A DNA stretch of 15,591 nt from an uncultured Verrucomicrobia subdivision 3 bacterium (lineage in GTDB: Bacteria; Verrucomicrobiota; Verrucomicrobiae; Limisphaerales; CAMLLE01), in contig CAMLLE010000015.1 of the NCBI GenBank assembly GCA_946480555.1, positions 1 through 15,591 of the forward strand, read 5' to 3'. Below, one piece after another: positions 8,225-15,262 of this stretch; positions within the stretch are counted from its first letter, which is position 1, and every line of letters begins with the position of its first letter. A program made the translations under genes and the position numbers. The notes below the pieces were generated by a model. That model was given only the letters and a program-made list of their open reading frames with translations, was not told where the DNA came from and made no database searches.

Positions 8225-11200
8225 ATGCTTAAAATGAACCGCTCCCTCTCTCTGTTGGCCTCCGCAGCCGTGCTTCTCCTCTTTGGCATCAACGCAACCC
8301 AGGCTCAGCCTTCGCTCAGCATTGAATCGGGAGTTCAACTCAACTGGCTCACAAGCACGGGAAACTTTTATCAGGCGCAATGGTCCCCCGCTTCCAGCAT
8401 CGCATGGAATGAGCTGGGAGCGTCGATTCCGGGAAACGGGATCACCAATTCGCTGTACGATCCCGCCGCAGCCGGCGCCCGCCAGTATCAGGTTTTGGAA
8501 ATGATTCCCGGCACCGCGGCCACGATTTCGCTTCCGACCAATGGCGGATTTGAAGCCGCGGGCAACTGGTCAGTGACGACAGCGGCGGGCGGACCCGTGT
8601 ATGGAGTTCGCACGAACAGCGATCCGCACAGCGGTTTTTTTCACTTTGAAGCGCAGGTGGCCAGCACCGGTGGCGGACCGGTCCTTGAATTTTCCCAATC
8701 GGGCGTGCCTGTGATTGGCGGAACCGTTTATCCGTTCACCTTCTTCGCGAAAGCTTTGACCGGCAGCGCAGGTTACGCGGCGCGCTGGCGGATTCTCTGG
8801 AACGCCGGCGGCGATACCGGTTACCGAACGTTCACTCCGGGAAACAACGCTTACACGTGGATCAGCAATTCCGTCACGGCTCCCGTCAGCGCCACATCCG
8901 CCAGCATCATTTTCCGTCTCGAAGGCGCAGCGTCCCCGGGCCTGTCCGCCACGATTGAATTCGATGATGTAATTCTCGGTTCCGGCAATTCCGGCCCGGG
9001 CAATCCGGGTGCAACCAATGTTCTATCCGTCGCCGCGATGCCCGTTGCGAAGATCAGCTGGCTCAGCGCCGCCGGAATTGAATATCAACCCGCATCTGCA
9101 ACCAATCCGGCGGTTGGACCCTGGACCAACTTTTCGCCCGTGATTTCTGGGGATGGTGGCACGAAGACAATCCTGCTGCCGCTGACTCGCAATTCAGAAT
9201 TCGTTCGTTTGGAAACCCCTTCCGCGGCAGTTCAACCGCCAGCCAATCTCCACACCATCGCGTCGGGTTCCACCAACGCCATCGGCCTGGCCTGGACCGC
9301 CAGTTCAACCATCGGCGTGACGGGCTATCGGATCCTGTTTGGCCCCAGCAGCAATGACCTCACGAATTCCACGGACGTTGGCAACGTGACTTCCGCGATC
9401 ATCTCCGGACTGACGCCGGGGCAAACCTATTTTCTTGCGGTCATCACGCTCGCGGCCAGTGGCCAGAGCGCCGCCGACGACGCCACGATCGTGGCTCAGA
9501 CTGACACCGAAACTGGCATTGTGCCGTTGTTCGATGCGGGCACGATCCTCGAACCGCCCACAACCATTGACACGCCTGAGTCGCTCATCACTCGCGTCGC
9601 CGACCGGGCCCGGGATCGCCACGCGCGCGAAGCTGACTTCCACATTTATGATCATTACCTGAGCTGGTACTGGGAGCAGCGCGTTGCGAACATCGAGATC
9701 ATTGATCGTGTGGGGAAATCCGGCCCGCAGACCGTCACTTTCAATTACACGACGCAGGATCAGTTGAACCCGGCGGAGTTCCGCGCCTTCTTCCGCGGCC
9801 TCGGCACAGTTGCTGAATATCATTTCAATGCGCAGGCCGAGCTGGTTTCGACCAGCCCGTCAGGTTTGCCGGGCGAAACGGACTACAATTACTCCGTCAC
9901 CGTAAGTTCAAAACTGCCGGAGAACCGGACGCTGCAGGTGGGCGACCGCATGGAAATCGAGATCAGCCAGTTCCTGCTCGCGCCGCGGCACGGTCGGAAC
10001 AATTACTACGGCACCGCAATTCTCTACATCGTTGGCCAGGGCATCGTGCCATGGGAAGCAGTGGGACCGTTGCTCGATTCATTTCCGCTGACCAATACCG
10101 CGTGGCTCGGCGGCCAGACTACGTTGCCGTATCAATATTCCAACGAACCAGAGCATCGCTTCAAACAGATGGCGGGAAATATTTCTCCGACCAACGGGCA
10201 TCCGTTCATGCTCGGGCGCCGGCTGCATCACACTGACTTTGGAGACGGCACGCATTCGGAGCCGAACAATCCTGTCTTCACCAATCACGCGGGCAAACTG
10301 GGGCCGAAGTTCATCTCGCGCAGTTGCGTTGAATGCCACGTCAACAATGGCCGCGCGCTCCCGCCGGCGATTGGCGCGCCGATGCTGCAAAGCGTCGTAA
10401 AGGTGGGAAGCAACGCCAGTGGTTTGCCGCATCCAGCTCTCGGTAATGTCCTGCAGCCACAGATGTCCAGCGGGGCCGCCGAAGGCAGTGTGACGATTGC
10501 GAGCTATACCGAAAGCGCGGGCCAGTATGGCGACGGAACTTCCTATTCATTGCGCAAACCCAATTATGCATTCCAGGGAATCGTGCCGTCGTATTTTTCT
10601 GTGCGCGTTGCGCCGCAACTCGTCGGCATGGGACTGATCGAAGCAGTCAGCGAAAGCACGATCGCTGCGCTGGCGGATCCAGACGATGCGAATGCGGATG
10701 GCATTTCTGGCCGGCTGCAGATTGTGACCGATCCGGAAACGGGGCATCGACGGCTGGGACGGTTCAATTACAAGGGCGGCAAGGCTCGCCTCAGCCATCA
10801 GATTGCGGGCGCGCTCAATTCGGATCTCGGTGTCAGCACGGCGATATTCCCAATGCTGGATGGCGAAACGACGAACAGCGCACCTGAGGTTTCAATTCCC
10901 GAACTCGATCAAATGACGCGTTACGTTGCGCTTCTTGGAGTTGGCGCGCGTCGCGACATGAATGACCCGCGGGCGTTGCACGGCGAACAACTATTCGCCA
11001 GCGCCGATTGTGCGAAGTGCCATACGCCCACTCTCACGACCAGCGCGTTCCATCCGATGACGGAAGTTCGCAGCCAGACCATTCATCCTTACACCGATCT
11101 GCTTCTGCACGACATGGGCGCCGGCCTGGCCGACAACATGGGTGAGGCGGGCGCTGCGGGTGCGGAATGGCGCACGCCACCGCTCTGGAATATCGGTCTA

Positions 11201-11368
11201 ACCGCGGGAGTGAGCGGCGGCGAAGCGTATCTTCACGATGGCCGGGCCCGCAGTCTTGAAGAAGCGATTCTGTGGCACGGCGGCGAAGCTGAAACTGCGA
11301 GGCAGCTTTTCCGCGCCATGTCCGCCGAGGAACGCGCAGCGCTGATCAAGTTTTTGAAATCACTTTGA
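8225..11368 (+). CDS. Exported modular di-heme c-type oxidoreductase (DUF1111/COG3488) with CBM-like and FN3 domains
   Basis: This is a 1047-aa secreted protein. The signal peptide is residues 1-27 (hydrophobic LASAAVLLLFGINA, cut near ATQA/QPS). A short W...G..YQ module (about 32-93) is followed by a jelly-roll domain opening GGFEAAGNW (about 103-250), a second W..AG.EYQP module (about 275-332), and an FN3 domain (about 338-425). From residue 431 the sequence matches the long form of the DUF1111 'thiol oxidoreductase' family, now regarded as di-heme peroxidase-like: HIYDHYLSWYWEQ, then GRNNYYGTAILYIVG. Haem motifs are C701-V-E-C-H705 and C929-A-K-C-H933. The end shows DLLLHDMGAGLADN, EWRTPPLW, HDGRARSLEEA and LWHGGEAE, as in MauG/CCP relatives. 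Haem attachment implies maturation outside the cytoplasm; the electron partner is unknown. I start at the ATG at 8225 because the longer frame back to 8024 runs through the terminator and REP-like element and lacks a signal peptide at its start. A second ATG lies at 8234. Confidence 0.9.
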   Translation: MLKMNRSLSLLASAAVLLLFGINATQAQPSLSIESGVQLNWLTSTGNFYQAQWSPASSIAWNELGASIPGNGITNSLYDPAAAGARQYQVLEMIPGTAATISLPTNGGFEAAGNWSVTTAAGGPVYGVRTNSDPHSGFFHFEAQVASTGGGPVLEFSQSGVPVIGGTVYPFTFFAKALTGSAGYAARWRILWNAGGDTGYRTFTPGNNAYTWISNSVTAPVSATSASIIFRLEGAASPGLSATIEFDDVILGSGNSGPGNPGATNVLSVAAMPVAKISWLSAAGIEYQPASATNPAVGPWTNFSPVISGDGGTKTILLPLTRNSEFVRLETPSAAVQPPANLHTIASGSTNAIGLAWTASSTIGVTGYRILFGPSSNDLTNSTDVGNVTSAIISGLTPGQTYFLAVITLAASGQSAADDATIVAQTDTETGIVPLFDAGTILEPPTTIDTPESLITRVADRARDRHAREADFHIYDHYLSWYWEQRVANIEIIDRVGKSGPQTVTFNYTTQDQLNPAEFRAFFRGLGTVAEYHFNAQAELVSTSPSGLPGETDYNYSVTVSSKLPENRTLQVGDRMEIEISQFLLAPRHGRNNYYGTAILYIVGQGIVPWEAVGPLLDSFPLTNTAWLGGQTTLPYQYSNEPEHRFKQMAGNISPTNGHPFMLGRRLHHTDFGDGTHSEPNNPVFTNHAGKLGPKFISRSCVECHVNNGRALPPAIGAPMLQSVVKVGSNASGLPHPALGNVLQPQMSSGAAEGSVTIASYTESAGQYGDGTSYSLRKPNYAFQGIVPSYFSVRVAPQLVGMGLIEAVSESTIAALADPDDANADGISGRLQIVTDPETGHRRLGRFNYKGGKARLSHQIAGALNSDLGVSTAIFPMLDGETTNSAPEVSIPELDQMTRYVALLGVGARRDMNDPRALHGEQLFASADCAKCHTPTLTTSAFHPMTEVRSQTIHPYTDLLLHDMGAGLADNMGEAGAAGAEWRTPPLWNIGLTAGVSGGEAYLHDGRARSLEEAILWHGGEAETARQLFRAMSAEERAALIKFLKSL

Positions 11369-11413
11369 GCTGGCGGGCACCCCCGGGAACTTATTTCAAC
11401 AAACTTGCTCCTC

Positions 11414-11441
11414 TGGACACGGCATCCGCTGCGGCTACAGT
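11414..11441 (+). promoter_or_regulatory. Possible sigma70-type promoter for a leaderless DUF983 transcript
   Basis: TGGACA at 11414-11419 and TACAGT at 11436-11441 are separated by 16 bases and resemble the TTGACA/TATAAT boxes. The expected transcription start is about 7 bases downstream, which is the A of the ATG at 11448. No ribosome-binding site precedes that ATG. The prediction rests on consensus resemblance alone. Confidence 0.3.
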
Positions 11442-11447
11442 GCACCC

Positions 11448-11807
11448 ATGGCTGGCGCTGATCTGAACTGGAAAACCTTGCTGAGCCGCGGGCTGCATCG
11501 CAAATGTCCGCGCTGCGGCGAAGGCGCGCTGTTTCAGCGCTGGTCCAAGTTGCGCGAAAGCTGTCCGGCGTGCGGCCTGACTTATCTGGAGAACCAGGGC
11601 GATCTCTGGGCGTTGTTGCTGTTTGCGGATCGCGTGTTGTTCATGGTGCCGCTGGTCGTCGTCTTCTTCGTCGGTCGCGGTTCCGAATCCGGCTGGCCTT
11701 ACGTGTTCGGCGTTTTCCTTGGTGTCACGCTGGTCGCCACTTTTCCGCATCGATTGGGACTCAGTGTGGCGCTGGATTATCGGATACGCCAGAGCACCGC
11801 CGGGTAG
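11448..11807 (+). CDS. DUF983 family zinc-ribbon membrane protein
   Basis: A 119-aa protein with the DUF983 pattern. A short basic N-terminus is followed by a cysteine pair C20-P-R-C23 in KCPRCGEGALF and a second pair C39-P-A-C42 in SCPACGLTY, likely a zinc ribbon. Two hydrophobic segments follow (about 56-75 and 83-100). The function of the family is not established; in many alphaproteobacteria members lie near cytochrome oxidase or cell-division genes, but neither is present here. The frame overlaps the convergent TrhO-RluA frame by 31 bases. Its TAG stop is part of the GGTAG head of a REP-like element, so the native C-terminus may have been altered by that element. No ribosome-binding site is seen. 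Confidence 0.85.
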   Translation: MAGADLNWKTLLSRGLHRKCPRCGEGALFQRWSKLRESCPACGLTYLENQGDLWALLLFADRVLFMVPLVVVFFVGRGSESGWPYVFGVFLGVTLVATFPHRLGLSVALDYRIRQSTAG

Positions 11808-13684
11808 CGCGCGTCGCTCCGCGCGCGCCGGGTACCGGTCTTCTTACGGTTACGAAATGAATCGCGGCGGCGCGCTCGGAGAGGCGCGCCCAACCTGTGT
11901 CCTGACCAGTCTGGCGGTGGGGCGGTGAATTCCACCGGTTTGCGTGTGAGTGGATGCACGAAACGCACGCGCCACGAATGCAGGCACAACGGCGCGTCAG
12001 AAGGTGCGAGCGTCTGTGTTTCGCCGAGAACTTTCCCCGGCAAATAGACCGCATCGCCGCACACGGGAAATCCCAGGTGCCAGAGATGCACGCGGATTTG
12101 ATTCGTGCGGCCGGTCAGCGGACGCGCCTCCAGCAGCGCCGTGCCATCGGCATTTCGCTTCAGCACCTTGAAGTTCGTTTGCGATGGCAGTCCGGCCTCG
12201 AAATCAATTTCGCGCGTTCCGACCTCGCCCGGTTCCGCGCTGATCGGCGCGTCGCAGCTGAACGCGTCTTCGCGCGGATGCCCCTGTGTCTTCACGAGGT
12301 AGAGCTTCTCCACCTCGCCCCGCGCAAACTGCGGCTGCAGCAGTGCCGCGAAATGCCGCGTTCGCGTGAGCAGCACCACGCCGGTCGTGTTCGCGTCGAG
12401 CCGGTGTGCCTGCTTCGGTATCTCGGGATGATAGACCACGTTGAGGATGTATTGCAGCGTGTTGCGGTTGAACCGCCCGCCGGCGTGCATGGGCAACGGC
12501 GCGGGCTTGTTCAGCACAATGATCGCCTCGTCTTCGTGCAGCACGCGGATGCTCCCGTTCACCGCGGGTTCAAGCACATCGGGGAACTTGTGAAAATACC
12601 GTTCGCCTGCGCGCACGCTGCGATTGGCGGAACACGGCTGATGCGCGAAATCCAGAATCAAGCCGCGCTCGCATTGCTGCACCGATTCGCTCCGCGGGAT
12701 GTGCCGCACCACGCGGCAAAGTGCATCGAGCAATGTGGCGCCATCGCAATCCTCGGGCACATTGACGGGCCGGAAATTGTCGTATGGCAGGCTGCCCGGC
12801 AGCGGCGTCGTGGCGCGCCGAATCGCTGCGTGCCGTTCTTCGATCAAAGCAGCCATCGCCTGTTCGGGCGTCTTGAAACAATGCGGGCACGACTTGCCCG
12901 GGACGTAACGGCCGTCCTCCTGTTCCGCTTTGCTGAGCGGCGTCAGGCAGACGAAGCATTGCGTGGAATCAGTTTCGTGCAGGGAGGGATCCACGCCCAC
13001 GCGCTGGTCGAATACGAAACACTCGCCGTCATAATGCGCACCGCCGCATTCCTCGAAGTACTTCAGGATGCCGCCTTCGAGCTGGAAAATGTTTTTGAAG
13101 CCTTCGCGTTCCATGAACGGTCCGGCCTTCTCGCAGCGGATGCCGCCGGTGCAGAACATCACAATCGGCTGTTCCTTCATCTGCGGCGGAAGTTTCCGCA
13201 CGGCAGCCGGAAAATCGCGGAAATGATCCACGCCGATCGGCAATGCGTTCTTGAACGTGCCGAGTTTCACTTCGTAATCGTTGCGCGTGTCGAGCAGCGT
13301 GACGGGCCGTCCTTCGTCGAGCCATTCTTTGAGCTTTTTCGGTGGCAGCTTGGGCGAAGTGTGTTTGCCCGGTGAAATGCCTTCCACGCCGAACGCGATG
13401 ATTTCCTTTTTCAGCCGCACCAGCATGCGATTGAATGGCTGATGATCGCTCTCACTGATTTTGACTTCGAGATCGGCCAGGCCGGGAATCGATCGCAGTT
13501 CGCTGAGGAGAAGTTCGATTCTGTCCGGCGCGCCGGCGACGAACAGGTTGATGCCTTCGGCGCTGAGGAGAATGGTGCCGCGCAAGCTCCAGGATTTGCA
13601 CAGGCTGAGCAGGCGTCCGCGCAACGGACCGAGATCCGAGAGCGGCGCGAATTTATACGCGGCAATGTTGCTGAACGTGGGCAT
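11777..13684 (-). CDS. Fusion of TrhO-type rhodanese (tRNA U34 hydroxylation) and RluA-type pseudouridine synthase
   Basis: The frame encodes 635 aa. Residues 1 to about 230 match TrhO/YceA, needed for 5-hydroxyuridine at tRNA position 34: [22 protein letters not shown] and the rhodanese loop C178-T-G-G-I-R. A cysteine-rich tail (CFVC at 243-246, CPHC at 266-269) fits the TrhO C-terminal region. From about 300 on the sequence matches the RluA family: [42 protein letters not shown] with the catalytic Asp430, then [14 protein letters not shown] and CLHSW. The RNA target of the synthase half is unknown. Residues from about 596 to 635, rich in Arg, are encoded almost wholly by the REP-like element 11803-11895; the enzyme probably ended near PPPDWSG before its insertion. 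The start at 13684 ([15 protein letters not shown]) matches TrhO N-termini. No ribosome-binding site is evident. A long frame on the opposite strand is a shadow. Confidence 0.9.
   Translation of the reverse strand: MPTFSNIAAYKFAPLSDLGPLRGRLLSLCKSWSLRGTILLSAEGINLFVAGAPDRIELLLSELRSIPGLADLEVKISESDHQPFNRMLVRLKKEIIAFGVEGISPGKHTSPKLPPKKLKEWLDEGRPVTLLDTRNDYEVKLGTFKNALPIGVDHFRDFPAAVRKLPPQMKEQPIVMFCTGGIRCEKAGPFMEREGFKNIFQLEGGILKYFEECGGAHYDGECFVFDQRVGVDPSLHETDSTQCFVCLTPLSKAEQEDGRYVPGKSCPHCFKTPEQAMAALIEERHAAIRRATTPLPGSLPYDNFRPVNVPEDCDGATLLDALCRVVRHIPRSESVQQCERGLILDFAHQPCSANRSVRAGERYFHKFPDVLEPAVNGSIRVLHEDEAIIVLNKPAPLPMHAGGRFNRNTLQYILNVVYHPEIPKQAHRLDANTTGVVLLTRTRHFAALLQPQFARGEVEKLYLVKTQGHPREDAFSCDAPISAEPGEVGTREIDFEAGLPSQTNFKVLKRNADGTALLEARPLTGRTNQIRVHLWHLGFPVCGDAVYLPGKVLGETQTLAPSDAPLCLHSWRVRFVHPLTRKPVEFTAPPPDWSGHRLGAPLRARRRDSFRNRKKTGTRRARSDARYPAVLWRIR
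11803..11895. repeat. REP-like inverted pair (BIME-like) across convergent gene ends
   Basis: The left unit (11803-11830) reads GGTAGCGCGCGTCGCTCCGC and onward, a GGTAG head followed by a GC hairpin (GCGCGC stem, short TCGCTC loop). The right unit (11868-11895), read on the minus strand, begins GGTTGGGCGCGCCTCTCCGA and matches the left one at about 22-23 of 28 positions. The two are inverted around a 37-base spacer. The left head supplies the DUF983 stop codon. On the other strand the whole element is read as part of the TrhO-RluA frame. Low-complexity GC content makes chance resemblance possible, but the shared GGTAG head with 8123-8155 argues for a genomic repeat family. Confidence 0.6.
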
Positions 13685-13738
13685 TGAGTCGTGAACTTAA
13701 CCAGAAGTTCACATCTCTGCCAACGCTGCTTTGTGAAC

Positions 13739-13803
13739 GGGAACATTCAACAATGAACATTCAACGCTCAACGTTCATTGAATGTTCGAAGTTGAATGTT
13801 CCC
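13739..13803. repeat. Nested palindromic AACATTC repeat
   Basis: The outer arms GGGAACATTCAAC (13739-13751) and GTTGAATGTTCCC (13791-13803) are perfectly complementary over 13 bases. A second pair, GAACATTCAA (13755-13764) and TTGAATGTTC (13778-13787), is nested inside. The unit GAACATTCAAC therefore occurs twice directly, 14 bases apart, and twice inverted. The block starts 11 bases beyond the stop of the DUF6976-like gene on the minus strand. It lacks a T-tract on either side, so it is not a standard intrinsic terminator. From memory, translated phrases like this block's (NIQRSTF) recur in Verrucomicrobia and Planctomycetes, which suggests a dispersed repeat. Confidence 0.75.
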
Positions 13804-13814
13804 ATCCTGCCAAC

Positions 13815-14804
13815 TCAGCCAAGGTCTTCGAAGCTGATGCAGGCCATGGTTTGGTTCAGCAATTGATACGCGATTTCGCCAAAGGTGATCGGGCCCACAA
13901 TCGCTCCGGTCTGGCGGCCTTCGAGTCCGCCGTAGAGGTAATTCAGGATGCAGTTGCAGGAGAAAACGATTTTGTCCGAACTGATCTGCTTCAAGCGCGA
14001 TTCAAACTCCGTCACGTAATCGCCGATCGGTGCCGCAAGCTTGTAATCGGTGCCCGGCCAGACCGGCGCGTAGAATTCCACTTTGCCGGCGGCTGCGTCC
14101 ACGGCCTTGAAACTCACGTTCACCGACGCGCCGCAGTAGTTCGCCACGAGCGGGAGCTTGGTGTCGGCGCCAATCCGCGTGAGATACTCAGCAAAGTTGC
14201 AGCGCTGGCCGTTGACGATGGCTTCTTCAGCCGAGAATCCACTGTTCGGAAATTGAATCACGTCGCCGCCCCCCTGGCGGAACAGGTTCAGGATGCTGAT
14301 GTGGGCGTATTTGTTGTCCGGAACGCGGAAGCGCAGCACGACGGCGGACTCTTCCAGTGCTTCGGGTTTGCCGCCAAATACCTTCGGCGTGGCGGTGGCG
14401 AGTTCGCTTAGATCGACGCCCGCAATCCAGCCAATCACCGGATGCGTGGCAAAGCCGACATACTTGGGCGCGTTCAACGCGAAGTCCACATGCACTCCGC
14501 TGTTGGCGGGCAGAATCACGATGCTGACGTCCTGGATGTCGGCACCCGTGTTGATGTCCGGCAATGTGGCGCGGTCAAATGTCATCACCCGAACGTCGGA
14601 AATGAAACCGGGGAGTTCGGTCGCAAAAATGCGGTCCCTGCAAAGGCAGCCGCCATCTACATCCATGAAGTAAGGAATGGTGCCGCCGATCCAGTTTCCG
14701 GCGGGCAACTGTCGAAGCAGCGATTCATCGGCGGCGAGCAACAACGGCTGTCCGGCTTTGATCTTGGCGGCAACTTCGCTGAGCGGAAGAAGGCGATTAG
14801 GCAT
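13815..14804 (-). CDS. DUF6976/FIST-like conserved protein of unknown function
   Basis: A 329-aa, probably cytoplasmic protein with no signal peptide or membrane helix visible. The N-terminal part contains the stretch LPAGNWIGGTIPYFMDVDGG (about residues 32-51), which I associate with DUF6976. The C-terminal part has VFSCNCILNYLYGGLEG followed by GPITFGEIAYQLLNQT, close to the GEI...NQT ending of FIST sensory domains. FIST proteins are thought to bind small ligands and act in signalling, so a sensory role is possible but unproven. The start at 14804 (MPNRLLPLSEV) is chosen because a strong CGGAGG lies 5 bases upstream and the gene before it ends 8 bases into this one. The longer frame to 14990 is a Ser/Pro-rich shadow of that small gene. 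Confidence 0.82.
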   Translation of the reverse strand: MPNRLLPLSEVAAKIKAGQPLLLAADESLLRQLPAGNWIGGTIPYFMDVDGGCLCRDRIFATELPGFISDVRVMTFDRATLPDINTGADIQDVSIVILPANSGVHVDFALNAPKYVGFATHPVIGWIAGVDLSELATATPKVFGGKPEALEESAVVLRFRVPDNKYAHISILNLFRQGGGDVIQFPNSGFSAEEAIVNGQRCNFAEYLTRIGADTKLPLVANYCGASVNVSFKAVDAAAGKVEFYAPVWPGTDYKLAAPIGDYVTEFESRLKQISSDKIVFSCNCILNYLYGGLEGRQTGAIVGPITFGEIAYQLLNQTMACISFEDLG

Positions 14805-15042
14805 GGTGGCCTCCGAGTTTGAGGAGTTTGGCGAGGTCTCGTTGAGTGGCGGGGAGGGCGGCATATTTGTTGAAGAAAGCTCGGATGTCCTTGACGAGTT
14901 CCGCGGGCGGACTGGCATGCGTGCGATGCCGGCGCCGGACGTTGGTGAAAAACAAACTGAGGGCCAGGAACTCACAATCGAGGGGAGCATCGCTGCTGAG
15001 GATCGTAAGCCAAACCCGGTCGGGGATCTGCTCGATGTTCAT
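14797..15042 (-). CDS. Small 81-aa protein of unknown function, coupled to the DUF6976-like gene
   Basis: The protein starts MNIEQIPDRVWLTILSSDAP and is mostly helical in appearance, with a hydrophobic stretch CEFLALSLFF (about 23-32), a basic patch RRRHR (36-40) and a Lys/Leu-rich end (DLAKLLKLGGHH). I do not recognise a family. Its TAA overlaps the start of the downstream gene by 8 bases and carries that gene's ribosome-binding site, so the two are very likely one operon and may act together. Only a weak purine-rich run (GGAGG, about 14 bases upstream) precedes the ATG. An upstream in-frame ATG at 15105 would add a Cys/Arg-rich 21-aa stretch that looks non-coding. Confidence 0.6.
   Translation of the reverse strand: MNIEQIPDRVWLTILSSDAPLDCEFLALSLFFTNVRRRHRTHASPPAELVKDIRAFFNKYAALPATQRDLAKLLKLGGHHA
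14810..14815 (-). promoter_or_regulatory. Ribosome-binding site deciding the start of the DUF6976-like gene
   Basis: On the minus strand CGGAGG lies 5 bases before the ATG at 14804, inside the last codons of the 81-aa gene. It supports 14804 over the upstream ATG at 14990. Confidence 0.7.
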
Positions 15043-15226
15043 GATGTTTCGCGCCGCCTCCCTGGACGCCCGGCGGTTGACGCAGCCGCCGCAGCCATCA
15101 TCCAAGGAAACAGCAAAGCATTTATCGGAAAGCCGACGACCGGATTGAACGGAGATGATGGAGAATCTTTTGCCCGATTTTGGCCAAGCGACCAGCCAAG
15201 AAAGGGTCAGTCTCGAAGCGCGGGCG

Positions 15227-15262
15227 AAAAAAGTGCGGCATCCCGAACCAAGGATGCCGCAC
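15227..15262 (-). terminator. Strong intrinsic terminator for a leftward transcript
   Basis: On the minus strand an 11-bp perfect stem, GTGCGGCATCC (15252-15262) with GGATGCCGCAC (15233-15243), has an 8-base loop and is followed directly by six Ts (15227-15232). The plus strand has no T-run after the hairpin, so the direction is clear. It ends a transcript coming from beyond about 15263, and separates it from the 81-aa/DUF6976 operon. Confidence 0.85.

Noticed and set aside
11954..13375. 473-aa open frame on the plus strand
   Set aside because: It lies opposite the TrhO-RluA gene, whose protein has intact family motifs. The plus translation is Arg/His/Ala-rich with no recognisable domain, typical of an antisense shadow in GC-rich DNA.
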